This document shows, in pieces, positions 21,880 through 33,644 of a DNA stretch of 33,644 bases. Position numbers and translations under genes: made by a program. Source of the DNA: Chrysomallon squamiferum (taxonomy: Eukaryota; Mollusca; Gastropoda; Neomphalida; Peltospiridae); assembly GCA_012295275.1 (NCBI GenBank), contig CM022678.1, forward strand, positions 8,501,034 to 8,534,677. The letters are read 5' to 3'. The notes beneath the pieces were generated by a model. It made no database searches and was not told the origin of the DNA. It saw only the letters and a program-made list of their open reading frames with translations. Position 1 is the first letter of the stretch. Every line of letters starts with the position of its first letter.

Positions 21880-22200
21880 TAATAATAATAATAATAATAA
21901 TAGTGGCAGTAGTAGAAGTGGTAGTAGTAGTAGTAGTAGTAATAGTAGTAGTAGTAGAAGTAGTAATAGTAGTAGTAGTAGTAATAGTAGTAATAATAGT
22001 AGTAGTAGTAGTAATAGTAGTAATAATCATATTATTAATAATAATAGTTATAATAAAGATAAAAATAATATTAACAATAAGTCGAAGAAGAAGAAAAAGC
22101 GAATAATAAAACAGTAGTTTAATACACGTGTGTGCGTATGTAATAGTAGTAATAGTAGTAGTAGTAGTGGTAGAAATAGTAATAGTAGTAGTAGCAGTAG
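21880..22200. repeat. Compound AAT/AGT trinucleotide array
   Basis: Alternating AAT and AGT blocks over about 320 bp, interrupted by AG-rich and GTG-containing stretches. Open frames here (poly-Asn/Ser or poly-Val/Ile) are products of the repeat. Confidence 0.9.
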
Positions 22201-23012
22201 TTGTATGTGTGTCTATGTGTATGTGGTGTGTGAGTGTTTGTATGTGTGTGTCTGTTTTATGGTATGTGTCCGTGTGTATGTGTGTGTGTGTTTGTATGTG
22301 TGTATGTGTGTGTGTGTGTATGTGTGTGTTTGTATTTGTGTGTTTATGTGGTGTGATGTATGTGCGTGTGTTTGTATGTCTGTGTTTATGTGGTGTGTGT
22401 TTGTATGTTTGTGTTTGTATGTGGTGTGATGTGGTCTGTGTATATGTTTGTGTGTGTGCATGTGGTGTGTGTTCGTGTGGGTGTGTTCGTGTGGGTGTGT
22501 GTATGTGGGTGTGTAAGTGTGTATGTGGAGTGTGTGTATGTGTGTGTTTTTTTGTATGTGTGTGTTTGTAAGTGTTGTGTATTTGGTGTATGTGGTGTGT
22601 GTTATGTGTGTGTATGTGGTGTATGTATGTATGTGTGTGTGTGTTTGTATGTGTGTGTGTGTATGTGGTGCGTGTTTGAATGTGTGTGTGGTTGTATGTT
22701 TGTGTCTATGTGGTGTGTGTATGTGTGTGTGTGTGTGAATGTGTGTGTTTGTGTGTGTTTGTGTGTGTATGTGGTATGTGTGTGGGTGTGTATGTGGGTG
22801 TGTATCTGTATGTGGTGTGTGTGTTTGTGTGTGTGTATGTGTTATGTGTGTGTGTTTGTATGTGTGTGTGTTTATATGTGTGTGTGTTTGTATGTGTGTG
22901 CATGTGGTGTATGTCTGTGTGTGTGTGTGTTTGTATGTATGTGTGTTTTGGTGTGTGTGTACGTGGTGTGTGTTATGTGTGTGTGTTTGTATATGTGTGT
23001 ATGTGTTTTCTT
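22201..23012. repeat. TG-rich cryptic satellite, about 810 bp
   Basis: Built from TGTGTGTTTGTATG and TATGTGGTGTGT phrases, almost without C on the plus strand. Long open frames on both strands are Cys/Val or His/Thr strings that follow from the repeat and are not genes. The alternating pyrimidine/purine stretches are prone to Z-DNA. Confidence 0.9.
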
Positions 23013-23150
23013 CTTTTCTTTTATTTGTTTATTTCTGTTCTTGGATTAAAAAAATAAATAAATAAGAAAGTAAACTAAACTTCATGTCTAAGAGAGAAAT
23101 TTATAAAATATGTCAAGCAGAATAAAAATGTAAAGTTGAAAACGTTTTTC

Positions 23151-23222
23151 CCACACGTGGGCCGACGGCGCGCACCTTTTGCACGTGTTGAAACATTTCT
23201 CCCGACCCGCGGGGAAAGTGCC
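23151..23222. promoter_or_regulatory. CpG-dense patch with two CACGTG E-boxes
   Basis: In otherwise AT-rich DNA this patch holds ACGTGGGCCGACGGCGCGCA and CCCGACCCGCGGGG. Perfect CACGTG motifs lie at 23154-23159 and 23182-23187, 28 bp apart. E-boxes of this type bind bHLH factors. No adjoining gene start was recognised, so promoter or enhancer status is an inference. Confidence 0.35.
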
Positions 23223-23558
23223 ACAGAGTTTTTTAACATGTTGAAAATGCTAGGGATCTCCAAAACAATAATTTGTATTAGCTGTTAATAATAAATTTAT
23301 AATAAATCTCAACAGTGAACTACTTTGTTCTACACTGATATTATACTCATTAATTATATTATACATACATACACAGTTAGGTGAATACATAGGTAGCTAT
23401 ACAAAGAGATCACAAAACAATGTAAAACACTTTTCAAATTTAAATTAAATAATGACATAAGAATTTTATTGATTATCATATAAATATTTTATTACAGTTT
23501 TGATTATACAAGTATATTTTAAATATTATTTGAAATAAACTATAGTTTAGATTTAAGG

Positions 23559-23562
<4 letters not shown>

Positions 23563-23638
<76 letters not shown>
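23563..23638. repeat. (AG)n microsatellite
   Basis: About 38 perfect AG units. It is the first of seven long AG/CT arrays in the last 10 kb. Confidence 0.97.
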
Positions 23639-23640
<2 letters not shown>

Positions 23641-23834
23641 AAAATGATAAAACTTGGTGAAAATTTCAAAAGTAAATTAGAGTGTTTTAAAGTGAAATCT
23701 ATTTCGTAATTTAGCAAGGTTAAACGATAAAGTAATTCATAATAAATAAATAACATATTTAAAAATAAAAATAAAGAAAGTAAACAAATTAACTAAATTA
23801 ATTACCTTACAGTAAATAAATAACTGATTTTCTG

Positions 23835-23840
23835 TTTATT
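23835..23840 (-). terminator. Polyadenylation signal candidate for the TRIM-type gene
   Basis: AATAAA on the minus strand, about 75 nt downstream of the stop codon at 23916-23918. Confidence 0.5.
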
Positions 23841-23915
23841 TACAAGAAAGAAATGTCTGTGGACTTTCAACTCCAAAAGAGTGCTGTGAAACTTAGTTAG
23901 CAGACAGTTTGAAGT

Positions 23916-25473
23916 TTACTTTTTACACCAAGTAAATATTTTTATGTCATTGGTATCAAACTGTGCCACGTAGAGTTTGTTGTCATTACAACAGACACAC
24001 ACAGGACTGTACAGTCCATCCTGGCGTGTGAGGATCTCACGTGTAATGTTACCATCTCTTAACAACTGAACAACACAATTTCTATTTTCACTACAAACAA
24101 AAATATTTCCCTCCCTGTCACATGTAACACCTCTCAAGTTTCTCAGTTTGTCTGAATCACGTGACTTCCATTTGACGTCACCTGATGACGTCACACAAAA
24201 TAAACTGTTTTCTTTGTGTGACACAACAATCAGACATTGATCGTGAACTGTGAGACTGCACGGACTGGGAATCAAATCTGTTGAGATAGAATTAATGAGC
24301 TGACCACTGTCTGTCAGTATGTCCAAGCACTGATTAGACCACTCAGTGACCGCGAGACGGTTGCCAGGTAACACAGAGATAAACTCATACTTTTTACCAG
24401 TTGTAATTGTTTTTATCAGTTTGAAGTTTTTCAAATTTAAAAACAATATTTTACTTTCATTTTGCAGAACAACGACAACAACAACATCACCCTGCTGACC
24501 ACGTGACTCAGCAAGACCGTATGGATGAGTGGAAGTCACGTGTTTGTTTATCAGTGATTTTCTTTCTAAACAAAAACATTTTACACAGTCATTGTTTCTA
24601 TCACTAACAACAATTTTACTGTTGTCCTCACCTGACACCAGGATGGAAAACACAACAGGATCAAATTCATCTTCTTGTGTTTCTGTGTTAATGGTGTCTG
24701 TGTGTTTGAGGGTGTCTGTCTGTTTGTCTATCTGTGTGACTGTGTGTTGCGTTTCTGTGTTAATGGTGTCTGTGTGTTTGAGGGTGTATGTCTGTTTGTC
24801 TATCTGTGTGTCTGTGTGTTGTGTTTTTGTGTTAATGGTGTCTGTATGTTGTGTTTTTGTGTTAATAGTGTCTGTGTGTTGTGTTTTTGTGTTAATGGTG
24901 TCTGTGTGTTTCAGTGTGTCTGTCACTCTGTTTATCTGTGTGTCTGTTTGGATGTTTGTGATTATTTCTCCAATGTGCACAGAAATTTCTTTCTTTTTCT
25001 CAGATTTTGTCAGATTTATTTTGAATTCTACTTTTTCTATTTGTGAAAGAGATTTTGTCAGAAACTCGGAAGTTGTGTTTTGAAGTTTGGTGAATTTTGG
25101 AAGATTTAATTTTATATCTGAATCTGAGTTTTTTTTTTTTAACAAATTTTCGCCAAGTTTTATAAACTTTTCATTTTCATCAATCAGATGTTTGTGTTCT
25201 CCAAACAATTTGTCTATTTCTGAGTTTACAAAGTTCTGAGATTTTTCTATTTCTCTTATTAACCTGTCTTGTTCTTTGTGGACTGCGGCTGTGAAATCTG
25301 TTATTAGTGTGTTACCAATCCTTCTGACCTCTTCTGCGGTGTAAACGACATTGATCTCGACGGCTTGGTGAAGTTGCTCAATCTTATCATTCATCTCTGT
25401 CTGAAGAATTTCTTTGTAGGATTTGAGACTCTCAGAAACAGAACTCAGAATTGAAATGTGGCCTCCTTTTTAG
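23916..25473 (-). CDS. TRIM-type protein: coiled coil, Thr/Asp repeat linker and NHL-like propeller exon
   Basis: A large final exon; 492 codons are open from the ATG at 25394 to TAA at 23916. Residues 1-145 (from MNDKIEQLHQAVEIN) are heptad-like and highly charged, a TRIM coiled coil. Residues 148-240 are tandem HTDTINTKTQ / QIDKQTDTLK units. From about 245 six-bladed propeller sequence follows, with recurring hydrophobic-strand-turn patterns such as GNIFVCSENRNCVVQL and NKLYVAQFDTNDIKIF near the C-terminus, as in NHL/TRIM proteins of invertebrates. The exon truly starts at acceptor TTTCAG (25473). Its first codons (KKEATFQ) join the RING exon in phase, but one base seems missing near 25446-25453 before ILSSVSESLKSYKE. 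Such proteins are usually RING E3 ubiquitin ligases, often in innate immunity. No B-box was found. The substrate is unknown. Confidence 0.8.
24675..24953 (-). repeat. In-exon minisatellite coding the Thr/Asp linker
   Basis: About 280 bp of TG-rich units of roughly 30 bp, plus longer compound units, translate as HTDTINTKTQ repeats. All copies keep the frame, with few differences, so expansion appears recent. The opposite strand also has an open frame, which is a by-product of the TG-rich repeat. Confidence 0.85.
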
Positions 25474-25507
25474 CTGAAATAAATAAATAAATAAATAATT
25501 GATTAAT

Positions 25508-25509
<2 letters not shown>

Positions 25510-25562
<53 letters not shown>
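25510..25562. repeat. (AAT)n microsatellite in the TRIM-type gene intron
   Basis: About 53 bp of AAT, preceded by (AAAT)n at 25481-25498. On the minus strand that AAAT tract forms the (TTTA)n just upstream of the acceptor at 25474. Confidence 0.9.
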
Positions 25563-25848
25563 GAATTAGTAATTAGTACTACTACTATTAATAAATAAAT
25601 AAATGATTAATTATAATAATAATAAAAATAAAAATAGGTTTAATGCTAATGCTATTAATAAAGATATGCGTACAATTTGGAGTGTTAATGAACTTATTTT
25701 ATCAACTAAATGTAAAATCTTAGTAGAAAAATGTTAGAGATAAAATGTCCTCTATTTCTTTATGCTGCTATGGTTTATAAATAAATATTTATTGTTAAAT
25801 ATTCACTGTATTTTTAAAATGATTTTATTGTAATCGACCTAAACACAC

Positions 25849-26145
25849 CTGACTCATAAGACTTTGATTGTAGCCGATCATTAATGGCGTCCACCAGTGA
25901 CCTGTTAATAGAGAACTGTGCTGCCCATGTTTCCCACTGGTTTCGTGCTGTCTGGGATGTTGACATTCTGTCTGCAGAATGGGCAGGAGATACGTGTGCA
26001 CTTGTTATGGTATTTTTTGCTGATGTAATTCTGCAGGCATTTAGAGCAGAAAGAATGTCCACATTGAAGACTTCTTGGTTTGTCGAAAATATCAGACACA
26101 GACAGCACGAAATACTGTCATCCCAGTTTGAAGCTGTTGCCATAT
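25849..26145 (-). CDS. TRIM-type protein: RING-finger exon with two single-base frame changes
   Basis: The exon runs from acceptor TTCACAG to donor GTGTGT, with ATG at 26143-26141. It starts MATASNWDDSISCCLC, giving the first C-x2-C of a C3HC4 RING. The following conserved block, DIFDKPRSLQCGHSFCSKC and SCPFC, lies one frame over, and WAAQFSINRSLVDAINDRLQ returns to the first frame before the donor (phase 1). The changes map near 26093 (one base missing) and 25928 (one base extra). All eight zinc ligands are present across the two frames. The first frame stays open between, so the exon could yield a protein lacking a true RING. RING fingers recruit E2 enzymes for ubiquitin transfer. Confidence 0.7.
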
Positions 26146-26148
26146 CTG

Positions 26149-26204
<56 letters not shown>

Positions 26205-26231
26205 TATTATTATTATTATTATTATTAGTAT

Positions 26232-26270
<39 letters not shown>

Positions 26271-26285
26271 AAGTAGTAGTAGTAA
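26149..26285. repeat. (AAT)n-(ATT)n-(AGT)n compound array
   Basis: AAT repeats pass at about 26203 into their complement ATT, then AGT from about 26226, so the first two blocks can fold back on each other. On the minus strand the AAT block supplies the (TTA)n upstream of the RING-exon acceptor. Confidence 0.92.
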
Positions 26286-26289
26286 TTCC

Positions 26290-26778
26290 ACTAAATTCAT
26301 ACGACCAATGGTATATACAAATAAATAAAATGAAATGTTAAATGTATAAACTTGCGAATACAACACTGACAATATTATAAATAAACTAAAAAAAACTCTT
26401 TGTTTATTTATTTATTTAGTTTTGTTTGTAAAATAAAAGTGCATTACGAACTTGCTAAATTTAACCTTGTGACGTCACTCTTAATTTGAGAAGGAAGACG
26501 TCAGTCTTTTGTAAATTGCGGGCGACAATACGAATATAATAAACGAAGTCGCCTGTAATAAATAATATGAAGCAAAGAAAAAATCACAAAAACCCCAACA
26601 AACTCAACATATGTGAGTATCCATGAATGCTGCAAGTTAATTTAGCACACCACTAGAAAAGAAATCGTTTCTCGCACTACTTGTGACGAGCTACTTTTCC
26701 TGATAATCACATATCACGCACGATAAAGTAATCGTGGAATTGACTTTGACAATAATGTTTTAAAATATCTGAGAACAC

Positions 26779-26809
<31 letters not shown>

Positions 26810-26849
26810 CAGAAGAAGAAGAAGAAGAAGAAGAAGAAGAAGAAGAATA

Positions 26850-26887
<38 letters not shown>

Positions 26888-27478
26888 TTTGACTTACTTA
26901 GTCTTGAGAAATGAAAATTTTAACAGCTGAAATAATGTGAACGCTTCTTCGTCTGCAATGTCAATTTACTCTCGCATTAGCGAAGCCCGGTATTTACAGA
27001 CGACACTTACTGAGTGGAAGATACCAATTCATGTAAAAAAAGGGGTAGAAGCTTTGAAGTTTTTCTATAAAACTTTTGTTCCTTCTGCTAAAAAATAATC
27101 GTTACTTTTTTTCATTCTTGTGGTTAAGTAAACAGGATTAAAATTAACAACTACCTTAACATGGTTTGTGTACTGAATTCAGTTATAAAATGCTGGTTAG
27201 AGCCTATCACACATGTTGTAATAATGGAGATAGCAACTGGTTTTGTAGTTGGACAGAGAAAGATAATACATTTAAATGCCAAATTGTATCTTGTTTAAAC
27301 TTGAATAGTGAACTGGCGGTATAAGGTCTTTTCGTAAGATATATAAATAAACTATAATAATGAAAAACAGCATAGAAAGTGAATATATGATTTTTAGTCA
27401 CCTATACACAGTAGTAATAAAATAATAATAAATATATATCTCTTATCTGTATGAAATAGCTTTATTTCATTTTATTTA

Positions 27479-27479
<1 letters not shown>
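26290..27479. other. Upstream region of the TRIM-type gene, no further exon recognised
   Basis: It should hold the 5' untranslated exon and promoter of the minus-strand TRIM-type gene, since the RING exon starts at an acceptor. CpG-containing stretches at 26510-26550, 26660-26730 and 26940-27005 are candidates. AAT/AGA microsatellites lie at 26780-26888. No coding exon was recognised. Confidence 0.4.

Positions 27480-27541
<62 letters not shown>
27480..27541. repeat. (AT)n microsatellite
   Basis: About 62 bp of alternating AT. Confidence 0.95.
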
Positions 27542-27544
<3 letters not shown>

Positions 27545-27639
27545 CCTGATCAATAGTCGACAGTATCTACACATATTAATATTTCTGAATGTAATTTATG
27601 GTGTTATACTTATCTCGCTCAGTCTGTATAAATGCTATA

Positions 27640-28411
<772 letters not shown>

Positions 28412-29397
28412 GAATGACGAACTGTATGATACTGGATCTGCTTAAAAGAAAAAAAATATGTAACAACTATTAGACATAAAAACCAGTTGGCATTTAGCTG
28501 TGTATACACACTGACACGACAGTCTTCATACCCAACTTGTTCAGTTTAACATTCTATTTGTTTACCGAGGCGAAACACACTTGACTTTGTTTAGTCACGT
28601 TTTGAATATACGCAGTCAAAAATATATTACAAATTAATTCAGTTACAAACAAAAAGGAAAGAAGTACAAATGTAAATTAAAAAAAACAAATAATAATAAT
28701 AAAAACAAAGCGGAATTAACAAATCTATTATTAATATTAGTAGTAGCATATGTTTGGTGATAATGATAGTAATAGTATTAGTATTAGGAGCAATAGTAGT
28801 AGTTGTTGTTGTACAGTCAACGTACCTTTCAAAAAAAAAAAATAATAATAATAATAATAAAAGAAAAATTCATTACGCAAGATAAAATGGAAACATACGT
28901 TAGCAGATGATGTTTATTCAGTTCCAATCAATCCACCGTGTTTGTCATTTTTATCAAACTCATATCCTGAATATCTTTAACAAAAAAACAGTTAATGGTA
29001 AAATGACATATAGTAAGCACACACAGGGTCGGTGCTGTCATACAGGCAAACAGTTTTGAAAAATAAATAAATAAATTTAATTTTTATTGACGGTCGCTTT
29101 TCATCCTGGTTTATTTTATACAGGGACAAATAATCGGGTAGATTCAGTCTGACCGAAACAAACAAAATAAGTGAGTGAAAATCGTGCGTATATTAAATTT
29201 TCCAAACGTAATTAGGTTTGCAGGCCACGAGTTTTTCCGTAGAATCACGCGTATACGAAATCTTCACTTTGTCGCGGAATCAAACTGAAAACGGTGCACC
29301 TTATTTTAATGGTATAAGCAAGGAAACAAATGGCCTGTGTGGGATATTTAAATGTCCGTAATAGAAAAATCTTGTCTCTAGAGATCGCTTAGGATTT
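28412..29397. other. Spacer present only between A1 and B1, no gene seen
   Basis: About 985 bp that are absent between A2 and B2. They include AT-rich sequence, short AAT/AGT tracts, and a CpG-containing stretch at about 29130-29300 with no recognised reading frame. Confidence 0.6.
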
Positions 29398-29468
29398 TGA
29401 AAAGAAATGTTTTAAAAGTTTGAAATTGATATGTTCCTGGGGGTGACCAAATTTAACCTTGCCTGGGA

Positions 29469-29485
29469 CGCCAGACAGTCTGGCG
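29469..29485. promoter_or_regulatory. 17-bp perfect palindrome in module B1
   Basis: CGCCAGACAGTCTGGCG, eight-base arms around a central A, containing two inverted CAGAC/GTCTG boxes like SMAD-binding elements. In module B2 (30875-30891) one arm carries a single change. Confidence 0.45.
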
Positions 29486-29501
29486 CCGGCTCTCAGTACA
29501 T

Positions 29502-29653
29502 AACAATAAGCGCACGCAGCCAGAATTTAACTCAGCACGCACCTGATATTGATAAGAAATATTTTTCTATCCTCGCTGAACGACAACAATCAGCTGATCA
29601 CATGACTCAGAACCACCGCGTGACAATGTCTGACGTGCTTGTTATCATCATCT
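29502..29653. other. 152-bp core of module B1, identical to B2
   Basis: Base-for-base identical to 30908-31059, although the flanking parts of module B differ by many substitutions and indels. It contains CAGCTG, then TCACATGA (M-box type, 29598-29605) overlapping TGACTCA (AP-1 type, 29603-29609), and several CpGs. Its function is unknown; an enhancer, promoter or conserved repeat core is possible. Confidence 0.6.
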
Positions 29654-29879
29654 GTGTTTAAAACACAATGAGAGGGATTAGTGTAATACTAAACTCATCT
29701 ATTAGATAAATAACACACAAACAGCTTAAGTTTATTAATTTAGAAATATATTTTGTAATAATGCAAAATAAAATAAAAACAACTAAATTATTTACAGATT
29801 TTGGGAATCCTGATTTAAAGAACGGAATCACTCAACTAAAACGTAATTAGAGAAAAATCATATTACTATAAGTAATAAG

Positions 29880-29881
<2 letters not shown>

Positions 29882-29946
<65 letters not shown>
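29882..29946. repeat. (GT)n microsatellite in module B1
   Basis: About 32 GT units. The matching position in B2 carries GCGCGCGCGCGTGTTTGTG instead. Confidence 0.95.
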
Positions 29947-29950
<4 letters not shown>

Positions 29951-30084
29951 ATATACACCTTTAACGACACAGATTACACTGCAAAATTTGTTTCCATGCC
30001 TGAATGAGAGAACAATTCTTAATTGTTTGACAATGTCATGTTCATTCAGGTGCAAATCGTTTAAGTGTCACGTTTATTAAACGT

Positions 30085-30801
<717 letters not shown>

Positions 30802-31370
30802 GTTAAAAAGAAATGTTTTAAAAGTTTGAAATTGATATGTTCCTGGGGGTGACCGAATCTAACCTTGCCTGGGACACCAGACAGTCTGGCGCCGGCTCTC
30901 AGTACACAACAATAAGCGCACGCAGCCAGAATTTAACTCAGCACGCACCTGATATTGATAAGAAATATTTTTCTATCCTCGCTGAACGACAACAATCAGC
31001 TGATCACATGACTCAGAACCACCGCGTGACAATGTCTGACGTGCTTGTTATCATCATCTATTGTCGTGTTTAGAACACAATGAGAGGGATTAGTAAATTC
31101 AAACGAAGTATCGTCATGGTATAATACACACTCATCCACTAGATAAATAACACGCCAACAGCTTAAGTTTATTAATGTAGAAACATATTTTATAATAATA
31201 CAAAAAAAAAGTATTCTTTACGGGTTTTGGGAAAGCTAATTTAAAAAACGGAATCAGTCAACTGAAGCCTATTAAGAGCAGAATAATGATAAAACTATTC
31301 GTTTTAAGTTGCGCGCGCGCGTGTTTGTGAAAGATATACACCTTTAATAACACAGATTACACTGCAAAAT
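30802..31370. repeat. Segmental duplication module B, copy 2
   Basis: Matches 29398-29988. It includes the identical core (30908-31059), with M-box/AP-1 motifs at 31004-31015, and GCGCGCGCGC at 31311-31320 in place of the GT array. Confidence 0.9.
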
Positions 31371-31493
31371 TTCTCAACACGTCAGAACAAATCTAAGCCT
31401 AACCCGCAGTCAAACGCTTATCAAAACAAGATCAGAATTTCGAGATCCAGTCACCTCCATTTCATAAAAGGGCCCACCGGACTGTGCAAAGAT

Positions 31494-31555
31494 TACAAAT
31501 TATTAGATTACTGCAGATATCAATGAAAACATCGAATTCAAAGAGCAAGAGAAGC
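31494..31555. repeat. Partial third copy of module A, without AG expansion
   Basis: It reads TTACTGCAGATATCAATGAA...CATCGAATTC, matching the sequence just before the AG arrays of A1 and A2. It continues AAAGAGCAAGAGAAG rather than a pure AG array. Confidence 0.7.
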
Positions 31556-31572
31556 CAGCCTAGACTGACACA

Positions 31573-31733
31573 TTTTAAAACTTTGTTTGTTTGTTACACA
31601 AAACCCGCCATAGCTAATTATCTTAATTCTAAAATTTTAAAACTTTGGTTGTTAAGCAAATACCGCCATAGCTATTTTATCTCAATTCTTAAATGTTAAA
31701 ATTTTATGCTTGTTATACAAAACCCGCAGTTTA
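31573..31733. repeat. Imperfect tandem repeat, unit about 62 bp, three copies
   Basis: Units start at about 31573, 31635 and 31695, each with TTAAAACTTTG-like sequence, a GTTGTTA/GTTATAC part and A(C)CCGCCATAGCTA; the last copy is partial. Confidence 0.7.
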
Positions 31734-32016
31734 TTTACTTATTATAATTACTAACACACAAACACACACGACTTTTTTCTACTTTATAGTTGCTATATAC
31801 AGACTTCACAATCTTAATAATAATAAGAAGATTATATACATATAAACATTATTACTTTATTTCGATTATCTATGCCTAGTATACAGAAGAGAAATGTATC
31901 TACTGAAAAACAGTTTCATAGATATCCGTTTTTAACGTTGTAACAAAGACAAACTTAAATATCCGCTACCATCCGCTAGTAGAAAATTGCTATTACTACT
32001 TTTTATTTTTATTTTC

Positions 32017-33195
<1,179 letters not shown>

Positions 33196-33644
33196 ATATG
33201 AATGTATTATCATTTTGTAAAAAATATGATTTGCTCTCCTGATTTGATCATGGGATCAGACTGACATCTAGTGAAATGTCTGTAATAACAGCTAAACACT
33301 GAATTTGTTAATCACTGTTCCCCTCCACTTTACCCTATGAAGCTGTCTATGACTCTAGCTTAAATTAAAAATATAAATAACAGAATTTAAATATTTGTTT
33401 GGAAGGAGAAAACAAGGTTTAAGAAAACATTTATAACTACCTGTTTTAAGTCTTTGAATATAATTACCTGTCATAAATAAAAAAGAAAAGCCTGTATAAC
33501 AAGTGTCACCAATAAGCTTTAGTTATTTTATGTAATATGTGTAATGACTGGATCCACATATAGACAGACAGACAGAGAGAAAGATAGAAGAAACAATTTA
33601 AATATTATATTCTGCAAACAGCCAAATTATTCAGTCATTTGAAA
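33196..33644. other. End of window, no gene seen
   Basis: AT-rich sequence with a short GACA/GATA-like stretch near 33564-33588. No splice-bounded exon or domain was recognised. Confidence 0.5.

Larger units (their letters stand above)
29398..29988. repeat. Segmental duplication module B, copy 1
   Basis: It begins AAAAGAAATGTTTTAAAAG and ends near ACTGCAAAATTTG, and matches 30802-31370. It contains a GC-richer core, then diverged flanks and a (GT)n array at 29882-29946. A 76-codon open frame at 29431-29661 exists in both copies, but all four base differences inside it change the amino acid. This argues against protein-level selection. Confidence 0.9.

Noticed and set aside
22128-23065. Long overlapping open frames rich in Cys/Val, and His/Thr on the other strand
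   Set aside because: They are translations of the TG-rich repeat, open in several frames at once, with no domain.
24529-25083. 184-codon plus-strand open frame
   Set aside because: It is the opposite-strand shadow of the TRIM-type exon, caused by its TG-rich repeat.
29431-29661. Small conserved protein in module B
   Set aside because: All four differences between the copies change the amino acid, and the identity reflects the DNA core rather than codon-level conservation.

Overview
Animal nuclear DNA: AT-rich, intron-rich, packed with microsatellites, carrying non-LTR retrotransposon and piggyBac remnants and a 200-N scaffold gap (18445-18644). The protein families (nSTAND3-like NTPase fragments, a RING/coiled-coil/NHL-like propeller TRIM-type protein, calcium-binding EGF exons) point to a lophotrochozoan invertebrate, most likely a mollusc. 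The phylum is an inference. There are no operons, and only one long uninterrupted coding stretch exists (492 codons, minus strand, 23916-25394).

Layout. (1) 355-2547, minus: four exons of a multi-EGF protein, three of them with reading-frame problems. (2) 2962-4516, plus: a broken nSTAND3-type NTPase with a possible ankyrin-like tail. It runs into a 5'-truncated LINE (about 4517-5070) and is followed by a decayed piggyBac element (5144-about 7160). (3) 7759-12166, minus: an unidentified helical-protein gene with six exons whose splice phases mostly agree, and a 67-bp minisatellite in one intron. (4) about 12790-15430, plus: a longer copy of the same LINE. (5) 15831-16469, minus, and 17167-18124, plus: two unidentified genes about 700 bp apart, apparently head to head. 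(6) 18125-23560: the gap, microsatellites, an unexplained more GC-rich block, an approximately 800-bp TG-rich array and a CpG/E-box patch. (7) 23916-26145, minus: the TRIM-type gene. (8) 27640-31555: a tandem A-B-A-B segmental duplication with a third partial A. Its B modules share a 152-bp core that is identical between copies whose flanks have diverged. (9) 32020-33644: more AG/CT arrays and simple sequence.

Two patterns cut across the window. Several otherwise convincing exons are broken by one- or two-base indels, mostly deletions, in unrelated genes. This suggests consensus-sequence error at least as much as gene death, so all frameshift calls are provisional. Long AG/CT arrays occur only in the last 10 kb, and two pairs sit in opposite orientation within the duplicated A module. 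The best candidate for something undescribed is the duplicated B core with its palindrome and overlapping M-box/AP-1-like motifs. No new multi-gene system can be claimed from sequence alone.
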